DNA of 63,649 bases from JBKBKC01 sp046294265 (GTDB lineage: Bacteria; Pseudomonadota; Alphaproteobacteria; Rhodobacterales; Rhodobacteraceae), in the NCBI GenBank assembly GCA_046294265.1, contig JBKBKC010000018.1:1-63649 (forward strand). Direction: 5' to 3'. Position 1 is the first letter of the stretch; the number at the start of each line of letters is the position of its first letter. Below the pieces are notes generated by a model. The model saw only the letters and a list, made by a program, of their open reading frames with translations, ran no database searches and had not been told where the DNA came from. The position numbers and the translations under genes were made by a program. This document shows positions 53,120-61,822 of the stretch, piece after piece.

Positions 53120-53140
53120 TCAGAACACAGTTACGATATG
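53120..53140 (+). promoter_or_regulatory. Operator-like direct repeat, copy 1
   Basis: TCAGAACAcaGTTACGATATG, repeated 49 bases downstream at 53169-53189 with two changes. It lies between divergent genes next to the XRE regulator, so it is probably its binding site. Confidence 0.6.
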
Positions 53141-53168
53141 CGATGTCGGCTTACGTCGTCAACATAAA

Positions 53169-53189
53169 TCAGAACAGGGTTACGATATG
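53169..53189 (+). promoter_or_regulatory. Operator-like direct repeat, copy 2
   Basis: TCAGAACAggGTTACGATATG; its last three bases are the start codon of the XRE gene. Binding here would block both promoter and translation start region. Confidence 0.6.
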
Positions 53190-53411
53190 AACGCGGCGCA
53201 ATGTAAGATGGCTAGAGCCGCAACGGGCCTCGGGGTGCGCGATCTAGCGAAGGTCGCCAGCGTGTCGCCTGATACCGTGGCCCGCCTTGAACGAGGCGAT
53301 ACAATCCGCCCCGCCACGATAGCCGCCATCCGTGCTGCCTTAGAAGCCGCTGGCGTGATCTTCATTGCAGAGAACGGCGAGGGTGAAGGGGTGCGGTTGC
53401 GGAAGGGATGA
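53187..53411 (+). CDS. XRE-family regulator
   Basis: This 74-residue protein has one helix-turn-helix (MNAAQCKMARAATGLGVRDL, AKVASVSPDTVARLERGDTI). It is the only plus-strand gene in the element, divergent from the 128-residue gene, and probably acts as the element's repressor. The start at 53187 matches the family start. Confidence 0.85.
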   Translation: MNAAQCKMARAATGLGVRDLAKVASVSPDTVARLERGDTIRPATIAAIRAALEAAGVIFIAENGEGEGVRLRKG

Positions 53412-53555
53412 TCCCTGCGCGCGCCCATCACTCTCTAGGCGCTAGATCATCCCCCGGCGCGCACTTACATTCCAATCCCGTCTGCAAGTCAACCTCCCTG
53501 TATCACCCGCGCGTCGATCATGTAGCCCTGCTTCCGGCCATTGTTGATAGCGTCA

Positions 53556-55508
53556 TCAGGACACCGTTGCGCGAAGGTTCATGCCGTTGCGCCCCGCCTC
53601 GTTAAGTTGCGCGGCGATCTGTCGGACAACCCGCTCCCCGAACCCGAAGGGGTCGTTGCTGATGGTAAAGTTCATGGTCTGAACAGGGGCCTGTCCAGCG
53701 CCACTAGATGCGCCACTAGATGCGCCACCAGCAGAACCGCCGCCGTTACCCACACCCTTGATCGCAGAAACCATCTTCAGGCCCGATGCCAGCACGGCAC
53801 CAGCCGCTGCGAAACGTGCCCCGGGTCGCCCGGTAAATGACGGGTCTTTGAGCATTTCACTTGCGGCGGCATAGGCGTTGATCGTCGCCTGTGCCGCAGA
53901 AAACACCGCAGCCGCCTTCACCATTTTTTCGCCGCCCGCAGCCGCAACCGATGCCAGCGCGCCAAAGTATTCGCCCGCATCCCGCAGCCTATCCGCGCGA
54001 AACTTCGCCTCGGTCCCGGCCAGCGCGCGCTCGTGTTCTTCCTTCATCTGCAACTCAAGGTCGTTGAATTCCTGTTCAGACAGCAACTTGGCCTGCCGGA
54101 ATTCCTCGATCTGCTTCATGCGTTCTTCGAATTGCTTTTGCAGCAACTCGCTTTCCGACATGAATTCTTCCTGCATCCGCGCCAGACGCTCCTTAAGCGC
54201 GTCTCCGCTGCCCCCGCCGCCGCCGCGTCTTCCGCCGGATGCCGGGAAGCTGTCCACGCCGGGCCGCATCGGGCGCTTGCGGGGCGCGTTCGGGTCGGCT
54301 TCAAACCCATGCACGCTCACCGGGCTATCGACTATCTCAAGCCCTGCGTAGGGGTTCATTTCCGCATTAAGCCGCGCCGCCTCATCCGCCGCGACGTTCA
54401 GCGCGCCCCAAAGCTGGCCAAGCCGTCCGATGACGCCGGTAAACTGCGACTGCTCCACAGACGACAGGGACGCAATCAGCCGGTCGGATTCGTCCTTGGC
54501 CTCGCCCATCTTTGCGCGGAAAACTTCAAGGCTGATGGTGCCGCCGTCGATCTCAGCCTGCGCCCGCTGCATTGCGTCGATGATGGACTGAATGGCCTGC
54601 CCGGCGCCCTCGTTACCGGCAACGATCATCGCGTCCCGAAACCGCTCAAGGCTGAACACGACTTCGCGAATATCCATGTTCACACCCGCGAAGGTGTCGA
54701 TCATTTCCCGCTGAAACTTCCCTGCTTCGGTGCGCAGGTTAAACAGTTCAATGGACGCGTTGATAAGCCCGTTGGCGAAGGCTTCAATGGCAGGTGCCAC
54801 CGCTACCGCCAGCGTGTTGCCCAAGCCCCCGAACGCTTCCCGCAGCCTGCCCACCGCGTCATTCGCGCGCTCGACCTGTTCCCCGGCGGTCTGGGATATC
54901 GCAATACCGAACCGCTCCTGAAACGCTGCCGCCTCGGCCACCTTGGCCCGGTAGTCGGACAACATGTTGATGGCGTTGCGCCCGCTGCGCCCGAACAACT
55001 CCATCGCCAGCGTGGTTTTCTGCGCCGGGTCTTGCACCTTGTCCAGCGCATCCGCGATCCGCGCGAATTGCTCGTCCGGTGACTGCCCTTGAATGTCGGA
55101 TAAGGATAGGCCCAGCCTACCTAGGGCGTCAGAGCCGTTTTCAGCGGCCTTTTGCATCTGGCCGAGCATCTGCGCGAGCTGACCTTGCTCAACCCCGGCT
55201 TCCTTGGCGACAAGCGCCATTTTCTGGAATTCGCTGATGTTCAAGCCCAGAGACCTGGCTTGTTTTGCCAGGGCGTCGATGTTCTTCATCGAAGCCGCCG
55301 TCAGCGCAGCCACCGCGCCAGCCGCCGCAACCACAGCCCCGGCCATGGCAGTTGCCGACAGGTTGAATGACCGCATCCCCCGGCCAGCCGCAGAACTCGC
55401 GCTGTTGCCGAACCTGTTGACCGACCCTTGCGCGCGTCCCAGATCGCGCACCAGAGGGCCAACGTCAGCGCCGACGCTGATTGCGATATCACCGACGATT
55501 GTTGACAT
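53556..55508 (-). CDS. Phage tail tape-measure protein
   Basis: This 650-residue protein starts with a tape-measure N-terminal (IAISVGADVGPLVRDLGRAQ, GSVNRFGNSAS), a hydrophobic Ala-rich segment (TAMAGAVVAAAGAVAALTAA), long coiled coils, a Gly-rich linker (about 430-450) and a C-terminal motif (TINAYAAASEMLKDPSFTGR). It sets tail length in siphophages. It is short for a tape measure and is the last minus-strand structural gene; no other tail gene is present. It starts one base after the small terminase stop. Confidence 0.87.
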   Translation of the reverse strand: MSTIVGDIAISVGADVGPLVRDLGRAQGSVNRFGNSASSAAGRGMRSFNLSATAMAGAVVAAAGAVAALTAASMKNIDALAKQARSLGLNISEFQKMALVAKEAGVEQGQLAQMLGQMQKAAENGSDALGRLGLSLSDIQGQSPDEQFARIADALDKVQDPAQKTTLAMELFGRSGRNAINMLSDYRAKVAEAAAFQERFGIAISQTAGEQVERANDAVGRLREAFGGLGNTLAVAVAPAIEAFANGLINASIELFNLRTEAGKFQREMIDTFAGVNMDIREVVFSLERFRDAMIVAGNEGAGQAIQSIIDAMQRAQAEIDGGTISLEVFRAKMGEAKDESDRLIASLSSVEQSQFTGVIGRLGQLWGALNVAADEAARLNAEMNPYAGLEIVDSPVSVHGFEADPNAPRKRPMRPGVDSFPASGGRRGGGGGSGDALKERLARMQEEFMSESELLQKQFEERMKQIEEFRQAKLLSEQEFNDLELQMKEEHERALAGTEAKFRADRLRDAGEYFGALASVAAAGGEKMVKAAAVFSAAQATINAYAAASEMLKDPSFTGRPGARFAAAGAVLASGLKMVSAIKGVGNGGGSAGGASSGASSGAGQAPVQTMNFTISNDPFGFGERVVRQIAAQLNEAGRNGMNLRATVS

Positions 55509-55509
55509 A

Positions 55510-55944
55510 TCATGCCTCCCAGGGTTTCGGCCCCGTGCGGTGCCCGTCGAGGGCGTTAGCCCCCTTCTTTGCGCTGTAAGTGCTTTGCTGCGTCAGGCGC
55601 ATGGACGTGGCCAAGGCTTGCACGCGGCCTGTCTGTTGAGCATGGGCGCGCAGAAAGGCCAGCCATTGCGAAACGTCGAAGTCGCCTTTGTCGCTTTCGG
55701 CCTGCTTGATCAGATGCGCCAGGCGACGGCAATTTATGGTCACACTGCAATACTCGGTCAGCAGGTCGAGGTTGCGCGGCGAAAACCAGTCCGCAGGCAC
55801 GTCCGACACGATCCGCCGCCAAACCGCGACTTCTTCATCCCGCCACAGCTCATAGGGTGGTTCCGGTCGGTCCACCTTGGTCAGCGGCGCAGATACGGCC
55901 AGTTCCGCCGCCGATTTCCGCCCCGGTTTTGTCAGTCGCGCCAT
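55510..55944 (-). CDS. P27-family small terminase-like protein
   Basis: This 144-residue protein has the P27 pattern: WRRIVSDVPADWFSPRNLDL, LLTEYCSVTINCRRLAHLIK and a C-terminal MRLTQQSTYSAKKGANALDG. P27-type small terminases recognise phage DNA for packaging. GAGG precedes the ATG at 55944, which excludes the longer upstream frame. A large terminase is missing, so it may redirect a helper's packaging motor. Confidence 0.82.
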   Translation of the reverse strand: MARLTKPGRKSAAELAVSAPLTKVDRPEPPYELWRDEEVAVWRRIVSDVPADWFSPRNLDLLTEYCSVTINCRRLAHLIKQAESDKGDFDVSQWLAFLRAHAQQTGRVQALATSMRLTQQSTYSAKKGANALDGHRTGPKPWEA

Positions 55945-56407
55945 TCGATGAAACCTCAGATTGTTGCCCGATATGTTTTCTGTGCTACCGGCGGCGGTCC
56001 CTTTGACTGCCCCGCCAGAGTTTTGACGTGCCCCCCCGGTTGCCAAACAATCAAACCGGTAATCAAACCCGTTTGATTTAATCTCCGCGTGGCGTGCCCG
56101 CCGGTCCGCGCCGAAGTCAGCCCGCCGAAGTTTAGGCACGCCCCCCCCTTGCGCGCGCGCGAGGCGGAACCTGTGTTAGCGAACATGTCGTGCTGCCCCA
56201 CATCGGTCCCTTTCCACACACTGGCAAAGTTACAAGTCCCCCATCCTGCTTGGCTGCAGGCCGCACCAGTTTCCCGGTGCGGCCGGACGCCCTGACCCAA
56301 GGACCGGGTCCACGCTGTGACGGGGTTTGTCCACTCACCGCCTAACGAGGATGCTTTGGTTTCAAGCACTGCATAAGCAGACCAGGTGCATCCCACCTTT
56401 TCCCGTA
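55945..56407. other. 463-base non-coding region between small terminase and capsid genes
   Basis: No credible gene; overlapping open frames show no family features. It contains AATCAAACCCGTTTGATT, a near-perfect palindrome at 56061-56078, with an extra half site AATCAAAC at 56049-56056. The region is a candidate packaging site or late promoter. Confidence 0.55.
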
Positions 56408-57781
56408 TCAGGTCGATGCCACCTTGATCGCGCGGACCGAGTTGTTGTCGAACACGGTCCCGCCAAGGCGACGACGCAGATACCACCGCACCGCGCCGGG
56501 CTTGGTGATGTTGTCGTCAACCGTGACGCGCATGCCGCCATTCTCGGCCAGGATGTAGCCCCGGTTGAAGTCGCCAAACAGCACGGGGTGCGTGTTCGCG
56601 GCAACGCCCGCCATGCTTTCTGCGATGCGCACCGGATAGCCCAGAAGCGTCGATGATTCACCGGCTGCGATGCCGTCCGTCCAAAGGAAGCGGCCTTGTG
56701 AGTCTTTCAGCTTGCGGATGTCCCCCGCCACCTGCGAGTTCATCACCCACGTCCCGCGCGCGCGATAGGATGCCTTGAGGTCATACACGCAGGTGATCAG
56801 CAGGTCAGCAAAGGCAGTGCCTAGCGTGGAAGCTGCCCCGGTCGGCAGGTAACGGAACGCGCCCGCCGTGCGGGAACCGTCAACCGCCGCTTCCGGCGCA
56901 ACCCGCAAAAGGCCGCTCGGCTTGTCGGTGCCATTGCCCGAAATGATCGCCGCCATCTCGGCTTCGCCCATGGCATCGCCCGCTTCCATCCCGAACCAGT
57001 TGGCGATGTCGAATTCGCTGTCCATCACCAGTTCTTCGGATGCTTCGACATAGCTGTAGAGCATGCCAAAGGTAGGCTTGGCGTTGCTGATCGTCGGTTC
57101 GGCGGTAGCCGTGCGCGTGGCATTTTCACCGACCCAACCGGTCGTCATGTTCGCGTTCGACAAGGGAAAGTTGACATCCCGGGTCGCAACCTGAACCACC
57201 CGCACGAGGTCGCGGAAGGGGTTGGCGTTTGATGCCCGCTTCATCAGCGGCCCAAGTATCACTTCGGGAATGAGGAAGCCGCCAGCCGGATCGGACGCGC
57301 CGCTTGCCGTGTTGCGGAAGTCCATGTCGGCCAGGTTCTGCCTAGCTCGCATGTTCTTCGGAAACCGCAGAAAGTTGGTGAAGGCCGCAGCATGGTCGCT
57401 GGTGTCGCGCACCGAACCAGCCGGGCGGCGGCAATCAGCGGCAATGCGCTCGTTTGCATCGACAATTCGCTGCATCTCGATGTCGATTGTTTCAACCTCG
57501 TTCATCAGCTGGTCATACTTCGGCTTGTCCCGAGCATCGTTCCAGTTGGGCTTATCAACGAGGTTCTTCAGGGCGGTGGCTTTTTCGGCGCGGCGTTCGC
57601 GCAGGTCTTGAATGGACACGGTAAGATCCTTTGTGTCTTGGGGGTTGGGTTCTTCGGTGAGTGCCGCCCAACCGCCCTTGGCGATAAGGTCAGCAGCGGC
57701 ACGGGCCAAGCCAGCGCCCTGAAGGATCGCGCGAAGATCGGCGCGAGACTTCACAATGAGATTGTCCGGTTTTTCAGTCAT
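56408..57781 (-). CDS. HK97-family major capsid protein
   Basis: This 457-residue protein has an N-terminal coiled-coil delta domain (about 55-120, ERRAEKATALKNLVDKPNWN) and an HK97 fold: GGFLIPEVILGPLMKRASNA, MTTGWVGENATRTATAEPTI, FGMLYSYVEASEELVMDSEF, SGNGTDKPSGLL and a C-terminal LGYPVRIAESM. The start at 57781 is at the family's usual distance before the delta domain. No separate capsid protease gene is seen, so maturation would need a helper or none. Confidence 0.9.
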   Translation of the reverse strand: MTEKPDNLIVKSRADLRAILQGAGLARAAADLIAKGGWAALTEEPNPQDTKDLTVSIQDLRERRAEKATALKNLVDKPNWNDARDKPKYDQLMNEVETIDIEMQRIVDANERIAADCRRPAGSVRDTSDHAAAFTNFLRFPKNMRARQNLADMDFRNTASGASDPAGGFLIPEVILGPLMKRASNANPFRDLVRVVQVATRDVNFPLSNANMTTGWVGENATRTATAEPTISNAKPTFGMLYSYVEASEELVMDSEFDIANWFGMEAGDAMGEAEMAAIISGNGTDKPSGLLRVAPEAAVDGSRTAGAFRYLPTGAASTLGTAFADLLITCVYDLKASYRARGTWVMNSQVAGDIRKLKDSQGRFLWTDGIAAGESSTLLGYPVRIAESMAGVAANTHPVLFGDFNRGYILAENGGMRVTVDDNITKPGAVRWYLRRRLGGTVFDNNSVRAIKVAST

Positions 57782-57943
57782 GATGGGACCGTCGATTGCA
57801 AAGGGGAATGATCGGCAAGGTTGCCGGTCTTTTCTCCGAAGCCCCGCACGAAGCGGTGACGGTCGGCGCGATGCCCGCATCCGCAGTGCATCCCGTCCCG
57901 ATATAATGCCCATTCGGGGCGCAATTGTCAATTCCCGCGTCCG

Positions 57944-58147
57944 TCACTGGATCGTCCCCCGGCCACGTGCGATCCGCGCCTTCGCTTCCTTCGCCAATTG
58001 GGCGGCCAGTTCGCTGAACAGGATAAGACCGTCCAGCGCTTCGATAGGGTCGCTGCCTTGCTCCTTCGATTTCGAGATGCACAGGTCAACGCTCATTCCC
58101 GCGAAGGTCTGCAACGCGGTCTGTGCCAGGTCGTTTTCGTCATTCAT
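57944..58147 (-). CDS. Small hypothetical protein of the element
   Basis: This 67-residue acidic protein (LAQTALQTFAGMSVDLCISK, SDPIEALDGLILFSELAAQL) is not recognised. AAAGG precedes the ATG. It lies between the replication-like gene and the capsid gene. Confidence 0.55.
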   Translation of the reverse strand: MNDENDLAQTALQTFAGMSVDLCISKSKEQGSDPIEALDGLILFSELAAQLAKEAKARIARGRGTIQ

Positions 58148-58185
58148 GGTGTTTGCCTTTCGTGTTCGTGGTCGCGCTCGCTGCG

Positions 58186-58800
58186 TCAAGCAACTGAAAC
58201 GCTCCCCTTGGGTGGTAGATCTTTAGGTGTCCTAATCCTTGGGACAGGCAGGTGCGCGATATTGGCCGAAACGTCCGCAATTTTGGGACAGGCGGGGCTT
58301 GTTTCGGGCGTCGCATTGCGCCCAACGTCCACATTTTTGGGACAGGACGTCCGCATTTTTGGGACAGGGTTTTGTTTTTTGCCCGCCCTGCCTTTCACCA
58401 CCGGGAAGTCATTTCCTGCCGTCCATTGCAGGAAGTCCTTGGTCGCGATCCCGCCCGCGACAGGTGGAAACTCGGTCAATTCCCAAGTGGTCGCCTTGCC
58501 TTCGCCCTCGACACCCAAGCGCCCGATCTGCGCGGGCCGGATGAACCCCTTGGCCTGTAGTTCCCAGAAGGCACGCATGGCGCTGTCCTTGGCGACCTTC
58601 GCATCCTCTGCGGCCTCGCGCACCGCGTAGAACGTCCCGCCGTTCCGCGTGCCGCGCGGTCCGGTCTTGCGCTTCAGTTCCTAGTAAATGCAGCGCGCCA
58701 GTGGTGACAAAGCCCGGTAGGCCGGGCAGTCCATGACGTGGTGCAGCATGGGCGTAAACTGCGGCAGCTTCTCGCCCTTGCCCTTGCGCTTGCCCGCCAT
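58186..58800 (-). pseudogene. Replication-like HTH protein with an in-frame amber codon
   Basis: The frame starts MAGKRKGKGEKLPQFTPMLH and continues HVMDCPAYRALSPLARCIY, then TAG at 58681-58683, then ELKRKTGPRGTRNGGTFYAV and a winged-helix part (VAKDSAMRAFWELQAKGFI). The pattern MDCPAYRALSPLARxxYxEL is a known N-terminus of phage helix-turn-helix proteins, so TAG has replaced a sense codon. The C-terminal 70 residues are encoded by iteron-like DNA repeats and contain CPKI/CPKM units. Without readthrough, only 39 residues form; an internal start could still give the winged helix. Confidence 0.72.
58229..58368. repeat. Four iteron-like direct repeats inside the replication-like gene
   Basis: Copies at 58229-58248 (weaker), 58271-58292, 58325-58346 and 58347-58368 follow ACGTCCxCAtTTTTGGGACA + GG. 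The last two are directly adjacent. Repeats of this kind inside a replication gene usually mark the replication origin of a phage or plasmid. Confidence 0.7.
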
Positions 58801-58803
58801 CGG

Positions 58804-59076
58804 TCACGCCCCCATCGCCAGTCGGGCGAGACGCGCGCGGTCGTCATCGGTTGCGTTGTTCCAAGCGGACAGCAGGCGATCCCAGGACGTCGCCTTGGCT
58901 TTGCCTGTGGCGATCCGGTGCGCTTCCGCAACTGACATGGTGCCTGCGTCCAGCTTCAAGGCAAGGTCAGGGCGAAGGCGTTGCACCACGCGCGCCATGT
59001 AAACCGAACGCTCGGAGACATTCATCAGCGCCGCCGCTTGCTTCACGGTGATGCGCTTCTGCAAATTTGCAGTCAT
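58804..59076 (-). CDS. HTH protein of the early operon
   Basis: This 90-residue protein has a ParB/KorB-like helix-turn-helix (ITVKQAAALMNVSERSVYMA) and TMSVAEAHRIATGKAKATSW. It overlaps the PC4-like gene by 4 bases and ends 3 bases before the replication-like gene. Probably an early regulator or replication accessory. Confidence 0.68.
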   Translation of the reverse strand: MTANLQKRITVKQAAALMNVSERSVYMARVVQRLRPDLALKLDAGTMSVAEAHRIATGKAKATSWDRLLSAWNNATDDDRARLARLAMGA

Positions 59077-59270
59077 GCCCCGCCCTCCGCCTGCATCGCG
59101 GCCAGCACATCGGCCAGCAGTTCCCGGCGAAACGCGATCCCCTGCTTGCCGGGGCGCATCTCGCCGTCCGGTGCCTGAAACCAGACACGAAGGTTGACCA
59201 GTTCATGCCCGGCGAATTCGTCCAGGCTCACCCGGATTTCCTCGCGGGCGTTTTTGCGAAGGGCGATCAT
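59073..59270 (-). CDS. PC4/YdbC-like ssDNA-binding protein
   Basis: This 65-residue protein matches the p15/PC4 coactivator pattern (REEIRVSLDEFAGHELVNLR, VWFQAPDGEMRPGKQGIAFR). Bacterial PC4 proteins bind single-stranded DNA and are frequent on phages. It overlaps both neighbours by 4 bases (ATGA). Confidence 0.75.
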   Translation of the reverse strand: MIALRKNAREEIRVSLDEFAGHELVNLRVWFQAPDGEMRPGKQGIAFRRELLADVLAAMQAEGGA

Positions 59271-59578
59271 GACCGCCCCTCCCGCTTGTGCGCGGCGGCA
59301 TGATGGCGACGGCACAACCACGTCACCAGCCCAGGGCGCTGATAGTCGGGATGATGCGCCTCGGCCCGGTCGGCCCCACATACCGCGCAGGGCTGGCGTT
59401 CCAGAACGCCAAGCCGAACGGCATTCGAGACAAACAGGTGCGCGAGGTAAGCAGCCGGGTTGCGCTGCCGCCAAAGGGCCTGCCGTGTGGGTTTGCGTTT
59501 GGCGCGGGTCGTGGTATTGTCTTGGTGTGCCGTCTCCTGATCCGCCCCGGTTGCGCCCGCCAGCGCTTCCTGGGTCAT
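59267..59578 (-). CDS. HNH-like zinc-finger protein
   Basis: This 103-residue protein has a Cys-His cluster CAVCGADRAEAHHPDYQRPG with VTWLCRRHHAAAH, the HNH nuclease or treble-clef pattern common in phage early regions. A basic N-terminal half may bind DNA. The ATG overlaps the AlpA stop (TGATG). Confidence 0.78.
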   Translation of the reverse strand: MTQEALAGATGADQETAHQDNTTTRAKRKPTRQALWRQRNPAAYLAHLFVSNAVRLGVLERQPCAVCGADRAEAHHPDYQRPGLVTWLCRRHHAAAHKREGRS

Positions 59579-59775
59579 CAGGCGGCCTTCCCCGCCGGAG
59601 TCTGTTCCTTGGCAATCAGCCAAGCGTCAATCGCCTCGGGGCGATAGAAGATGGATTTGCCCAGTTTGATGAAGGGTGCGCCGATGCGAAGGGCGCGTTC
59701 GCGCTGGACGGTGCGAACCGACACACCGCGCAGGGCGGCATACTCGGCTTCGGACAAGCGGTCTTTCAAAATCAT
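59578..59775 (-). CDS. AlpA-like HTH protein
   Basis: This 65-residue protein has a MerR/AlpA-type fold (LSEAEYAALRGVSVRTVQRE, FIKLGKSIFYRPEAIDAWLI). AlpA-like proteins control excision or early genes in satellites and prophages. It opens a chain of five coupled genes leading to the replication-like gene. Confidence 0.82.
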   Translation of the reverse strand: MILKDRLSEAEYAALRGVSVRTVQRERALRIGAPFIKLGKSIFYRPEAIDAWLIAKEQTPAGKAA

Positions 59776-59850
59776 GGTGGCCTCACGGTCGCAGTTGCGT
59801 TGAACGTGGGGCTATTGTCGTTAACTGTCGGGGACAGTTATTCCCGGTAG

Positions 59851-60360
59851 CTAGCTATTCCTTTTTCGCGGCCTTCCCCGGCCCTTCGGCTCTGGAGCGT
59901 CGAACGAAACAAGCTTGCATCGGTGAAGCGTCCGCAGCCACGCATCTAAGGTTTTTCGGTCCAACTCTCTGCCATTTACTTCCTGCGATGCCACCTGTGC
60001 CGCGTCTATTGTCTCGGCCCAAGTCAGGCCATCAATGTCAGCCTTCCGAATTGCAAGTAGAGCCTTCCTACGCTGCGCGACCCGATCCCGGCCTTGGGGA
60101 AGCTTGCTGCCCCCGCGTTGCCTCGCAATCGCAGTTCTCTGTGTTGCGATCAGATCGTCTATCGTGAGGCCCGCAGCGTCCAAGATAGTTTGGTCATGCA
60201 CTGCCAAGAGCATTCGCATTTTCGCCTGCGCCGCCTTTCTGAACTCATCAACAGTCTGCAACTGGATCGTCGTCAACGCCATCTCCCAGACGTCACTAAC
60301 CTTCTCAACAAGCTCCGGGTGCGTGATCCAATAGTATTCGTCAATCAGTTCAAGACTCAT
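59851..60360 (-). CDS. Hypothetical protein coupled to the integrase
   Basis: This 169-residue protein overlaps the integrase stop (ATGA). Two helical parts are visible, with a C-terminal Lys/Arg tail (PKGRGRPRKRNS) that could bind DNA and LDRKTLDAWLRTLHRCKLVS as a possible winged helix. Not recognised. Translation coupling suggests a role in integration, excision or regulation. Confidence 0.65.
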   Translation of the reverse strand: MSLELIDEYYWITHPELVEKVSDVWEMALTTIQLQTVDEFRKAAQAKMRMLLAVHDQTILDAAGLTIDDLIATQRTAIARQRGGSKLPQGRDRVAQRRKALLAIRKADIDGLTWAETIDAAQVASQEVNGRELDRKTLDAWLRTLHRCKLVSFDAPEPKGRGRPRKRNS

Positions 60361-61655
60361 GCCCGCGCCTCCAACATCACCACGTTGTCAGGCATGGCAT
60401 CTGGGTCTTGCCCGGCCACGATCCGCAGCAGTCGGCTTTCCCACGCCACCAGCGCGGCCTTCCGTTCAGCGTCGAAGCCGTGAAGGTCATATACCGCCGC
60501 AATGCCCCGCTTGGTGTGCCCGATGGCCAGTTCGGCAATGTCCGGTCGCACACGGCAGGCAGAAAGGCCGGTGCGCATGGTGCGGCGCAGATCGTGCGGC
60601 GTCCAGCGCCCCCAAGGCGGCACATCCTTCGCGCCTAGGGCGACGTGCGAGCGTTCCACGGCCCTTGCCAGCGCGGCGTTGTTGACGGGCTTCCCCGGCC
60701 ATGCCTCGAAGATATGCCCGCTGGCAGGGGTCGTGCGGCGCCTGGACAGGCGGTCCAGTTCGGCTTGCGCCTCTGCGATGATGGCCTTCGCCGTCGCGGT
60801 CAGGGTTATGGTGTGCGCGCTGTCTGTCTTGCCCCGCCGCGCCGCCGGGATCGTCCACACGTCGCCGCTGATCTCGCCCTTGTGCATACCTGCCACTTCA
60901 CCGGGCCGCTGCCCTGTCACTAGCACCAGCTTCAAGGCAAGTGCGGTCAGGCGGTGCAGGCCGCAGGTTTCCACGCTATCCCAGAACGTGCGGATTTCGT
61001 CGTGGTCGAGGATGCGCCCGCGAGCGACTTGCCGCAGGGGGTCGCGCTTTCCCTTCACCGTGATTGCGCCGGGTTTCAGCCCCGCCAGCGGATTTGCCGG
61101 GATATGGTCGCGGTCGGTCGCGAAGTCGAAAAGCCGCCGGGCGTAGAGCAACAGTTGCGCCGCCGCGCGCGGGGTGTTTTCCGCCTTGGCTTCCACGGCC
61201 TCGATCACGTCGCGCCGCCGAACGTCGCTCACCTTCATGCGGCCAATCGCAGGCAACAGGTCGTTGTCGATCAAGCCCCGGATGGCCCTTTCCGAACGCA
61301 GCCCGGTTGCGTGACGGTCGAGCCAATCGACGGCCAGTTCCGACACTGTAGGTTCGGCCCGGCGCTTGCGCTTTTCCTCTAGGGGGTCGTCGCCCTTCTG
61401 AACGCGGTGGAACAGGTCGCGCGCCTCGATCCGCGCCTGTTCCAGCCCCCATGCAGGCCAGTCGCCAATGGTCTTGCGTCGTTCGCGCCCGTCGATGGCA
61501 TACTTCATGATGAACGCCTTGCCGCCCGCCGAAGTGATGCGCAGGCCGAAGCCGCGCGGTGCGTCCCGGTGGTCGTCAAAGATGAACCGCTGCCCGGTGG
61601 TCGGCGGGTCAGCCTTCGCGATGGTGCCGGTCTTTCCGTCTGTCAGCTTCGCCAT
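60357..61655 (-). CDS. int: Tyrosine integrase
   Basis: This 432-residue recombinase has an N-terminal arm-binding domain (GFGLRITSAGGKAFIMKYAI), a core-binding domain (about 105-190) and a catalytic domain with the Arg in VTGQRPGEVAGM, TPHDLRRTMRTGLS (HxxR), IGHTKRGIAAVYD with the Tyr nucleophile. It reads away from the right repeat and starts within 17 bases of paired TTGTCAC repeats. Confidence 0.94.
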   Translation of the reverse strand: MAKLTDGKTGTIAKADPPTTGQRFIFDDHRDAPRGFGLRITSAGGKAFIMKYAIDGRERRKTIGDWPAWGLEQARIEARDLFHRVQKGDDPLEEKRKRRAEPTVSELAVDWLDRHATGLRSERAIRGLIDNDLLPAIGRMKVSDVRRRDVIEAVEAKAENTPRAAAQLLLYARRLFDFATDRDHIPANPLAGLKPGAITVKGKRDPLRQVARGRILDHDEIRTFWDSVETCGLHRLTALALKLVLVTGQRPGEVAGMHKGEISGDVWTIPAARRGKTDSAHTITLTATAKAIIAEAQAELDRLSRRRTTPASGHIFEAWPGKPVNNAALARAVERSHVALGAKDVPPWGRWTPHDLRRTMRTGLSACRVRPDIAELAIGHTKRGIAAVYDLHGFDAERKAALVAWESRLLRIVAGQDPDAMPDNVVMLEARA

Positions 61656-61659
61656 GGAT

Positions 61660-61679
61660 TTGTCACCGGATTTGTCACT
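61660..61679 (+). other. Putative integrase arm sites, right
   Basis: TTGTCACCGGATTTGTCACT is identical to 52609-52628. Further TTGTCAC-like units lie at 61718-61723, 61738-61744 (TTGTCAA) and 61782-61788, all between int and attR. Position overlaps the int leader, so binding could also control int. Confidence 0.6.
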
Positions 61680-61822
61680 GTTTGAAACCGTCGCGAGTGT
61701 CGCGCAATGTCCAAAAGTGTCACTTTGCCGGGCGTATTTGTCAACTAAAAACAGGCGGTTGCAGATGGCGTGTTTGCAGATTTGTCACTGTCTCAAGGGG
61801 TTGCGACGGGCGAAGAAAGCGC

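Noticed and set aside
55956..56486. 176-codon reverse frame in the gap upstream of the small terminase gene, considered as a large terminase remnant
   Set aside because: No Walker motifs, no nuclease motif and no similarity that I can see; composition looks non-coding.
57774..58082. 102-codon reverse frame upstream of the capsid gene
   Set aside because: It overlaps the 67-residue gene in another frame, has no ribosome site and looks non-coding.
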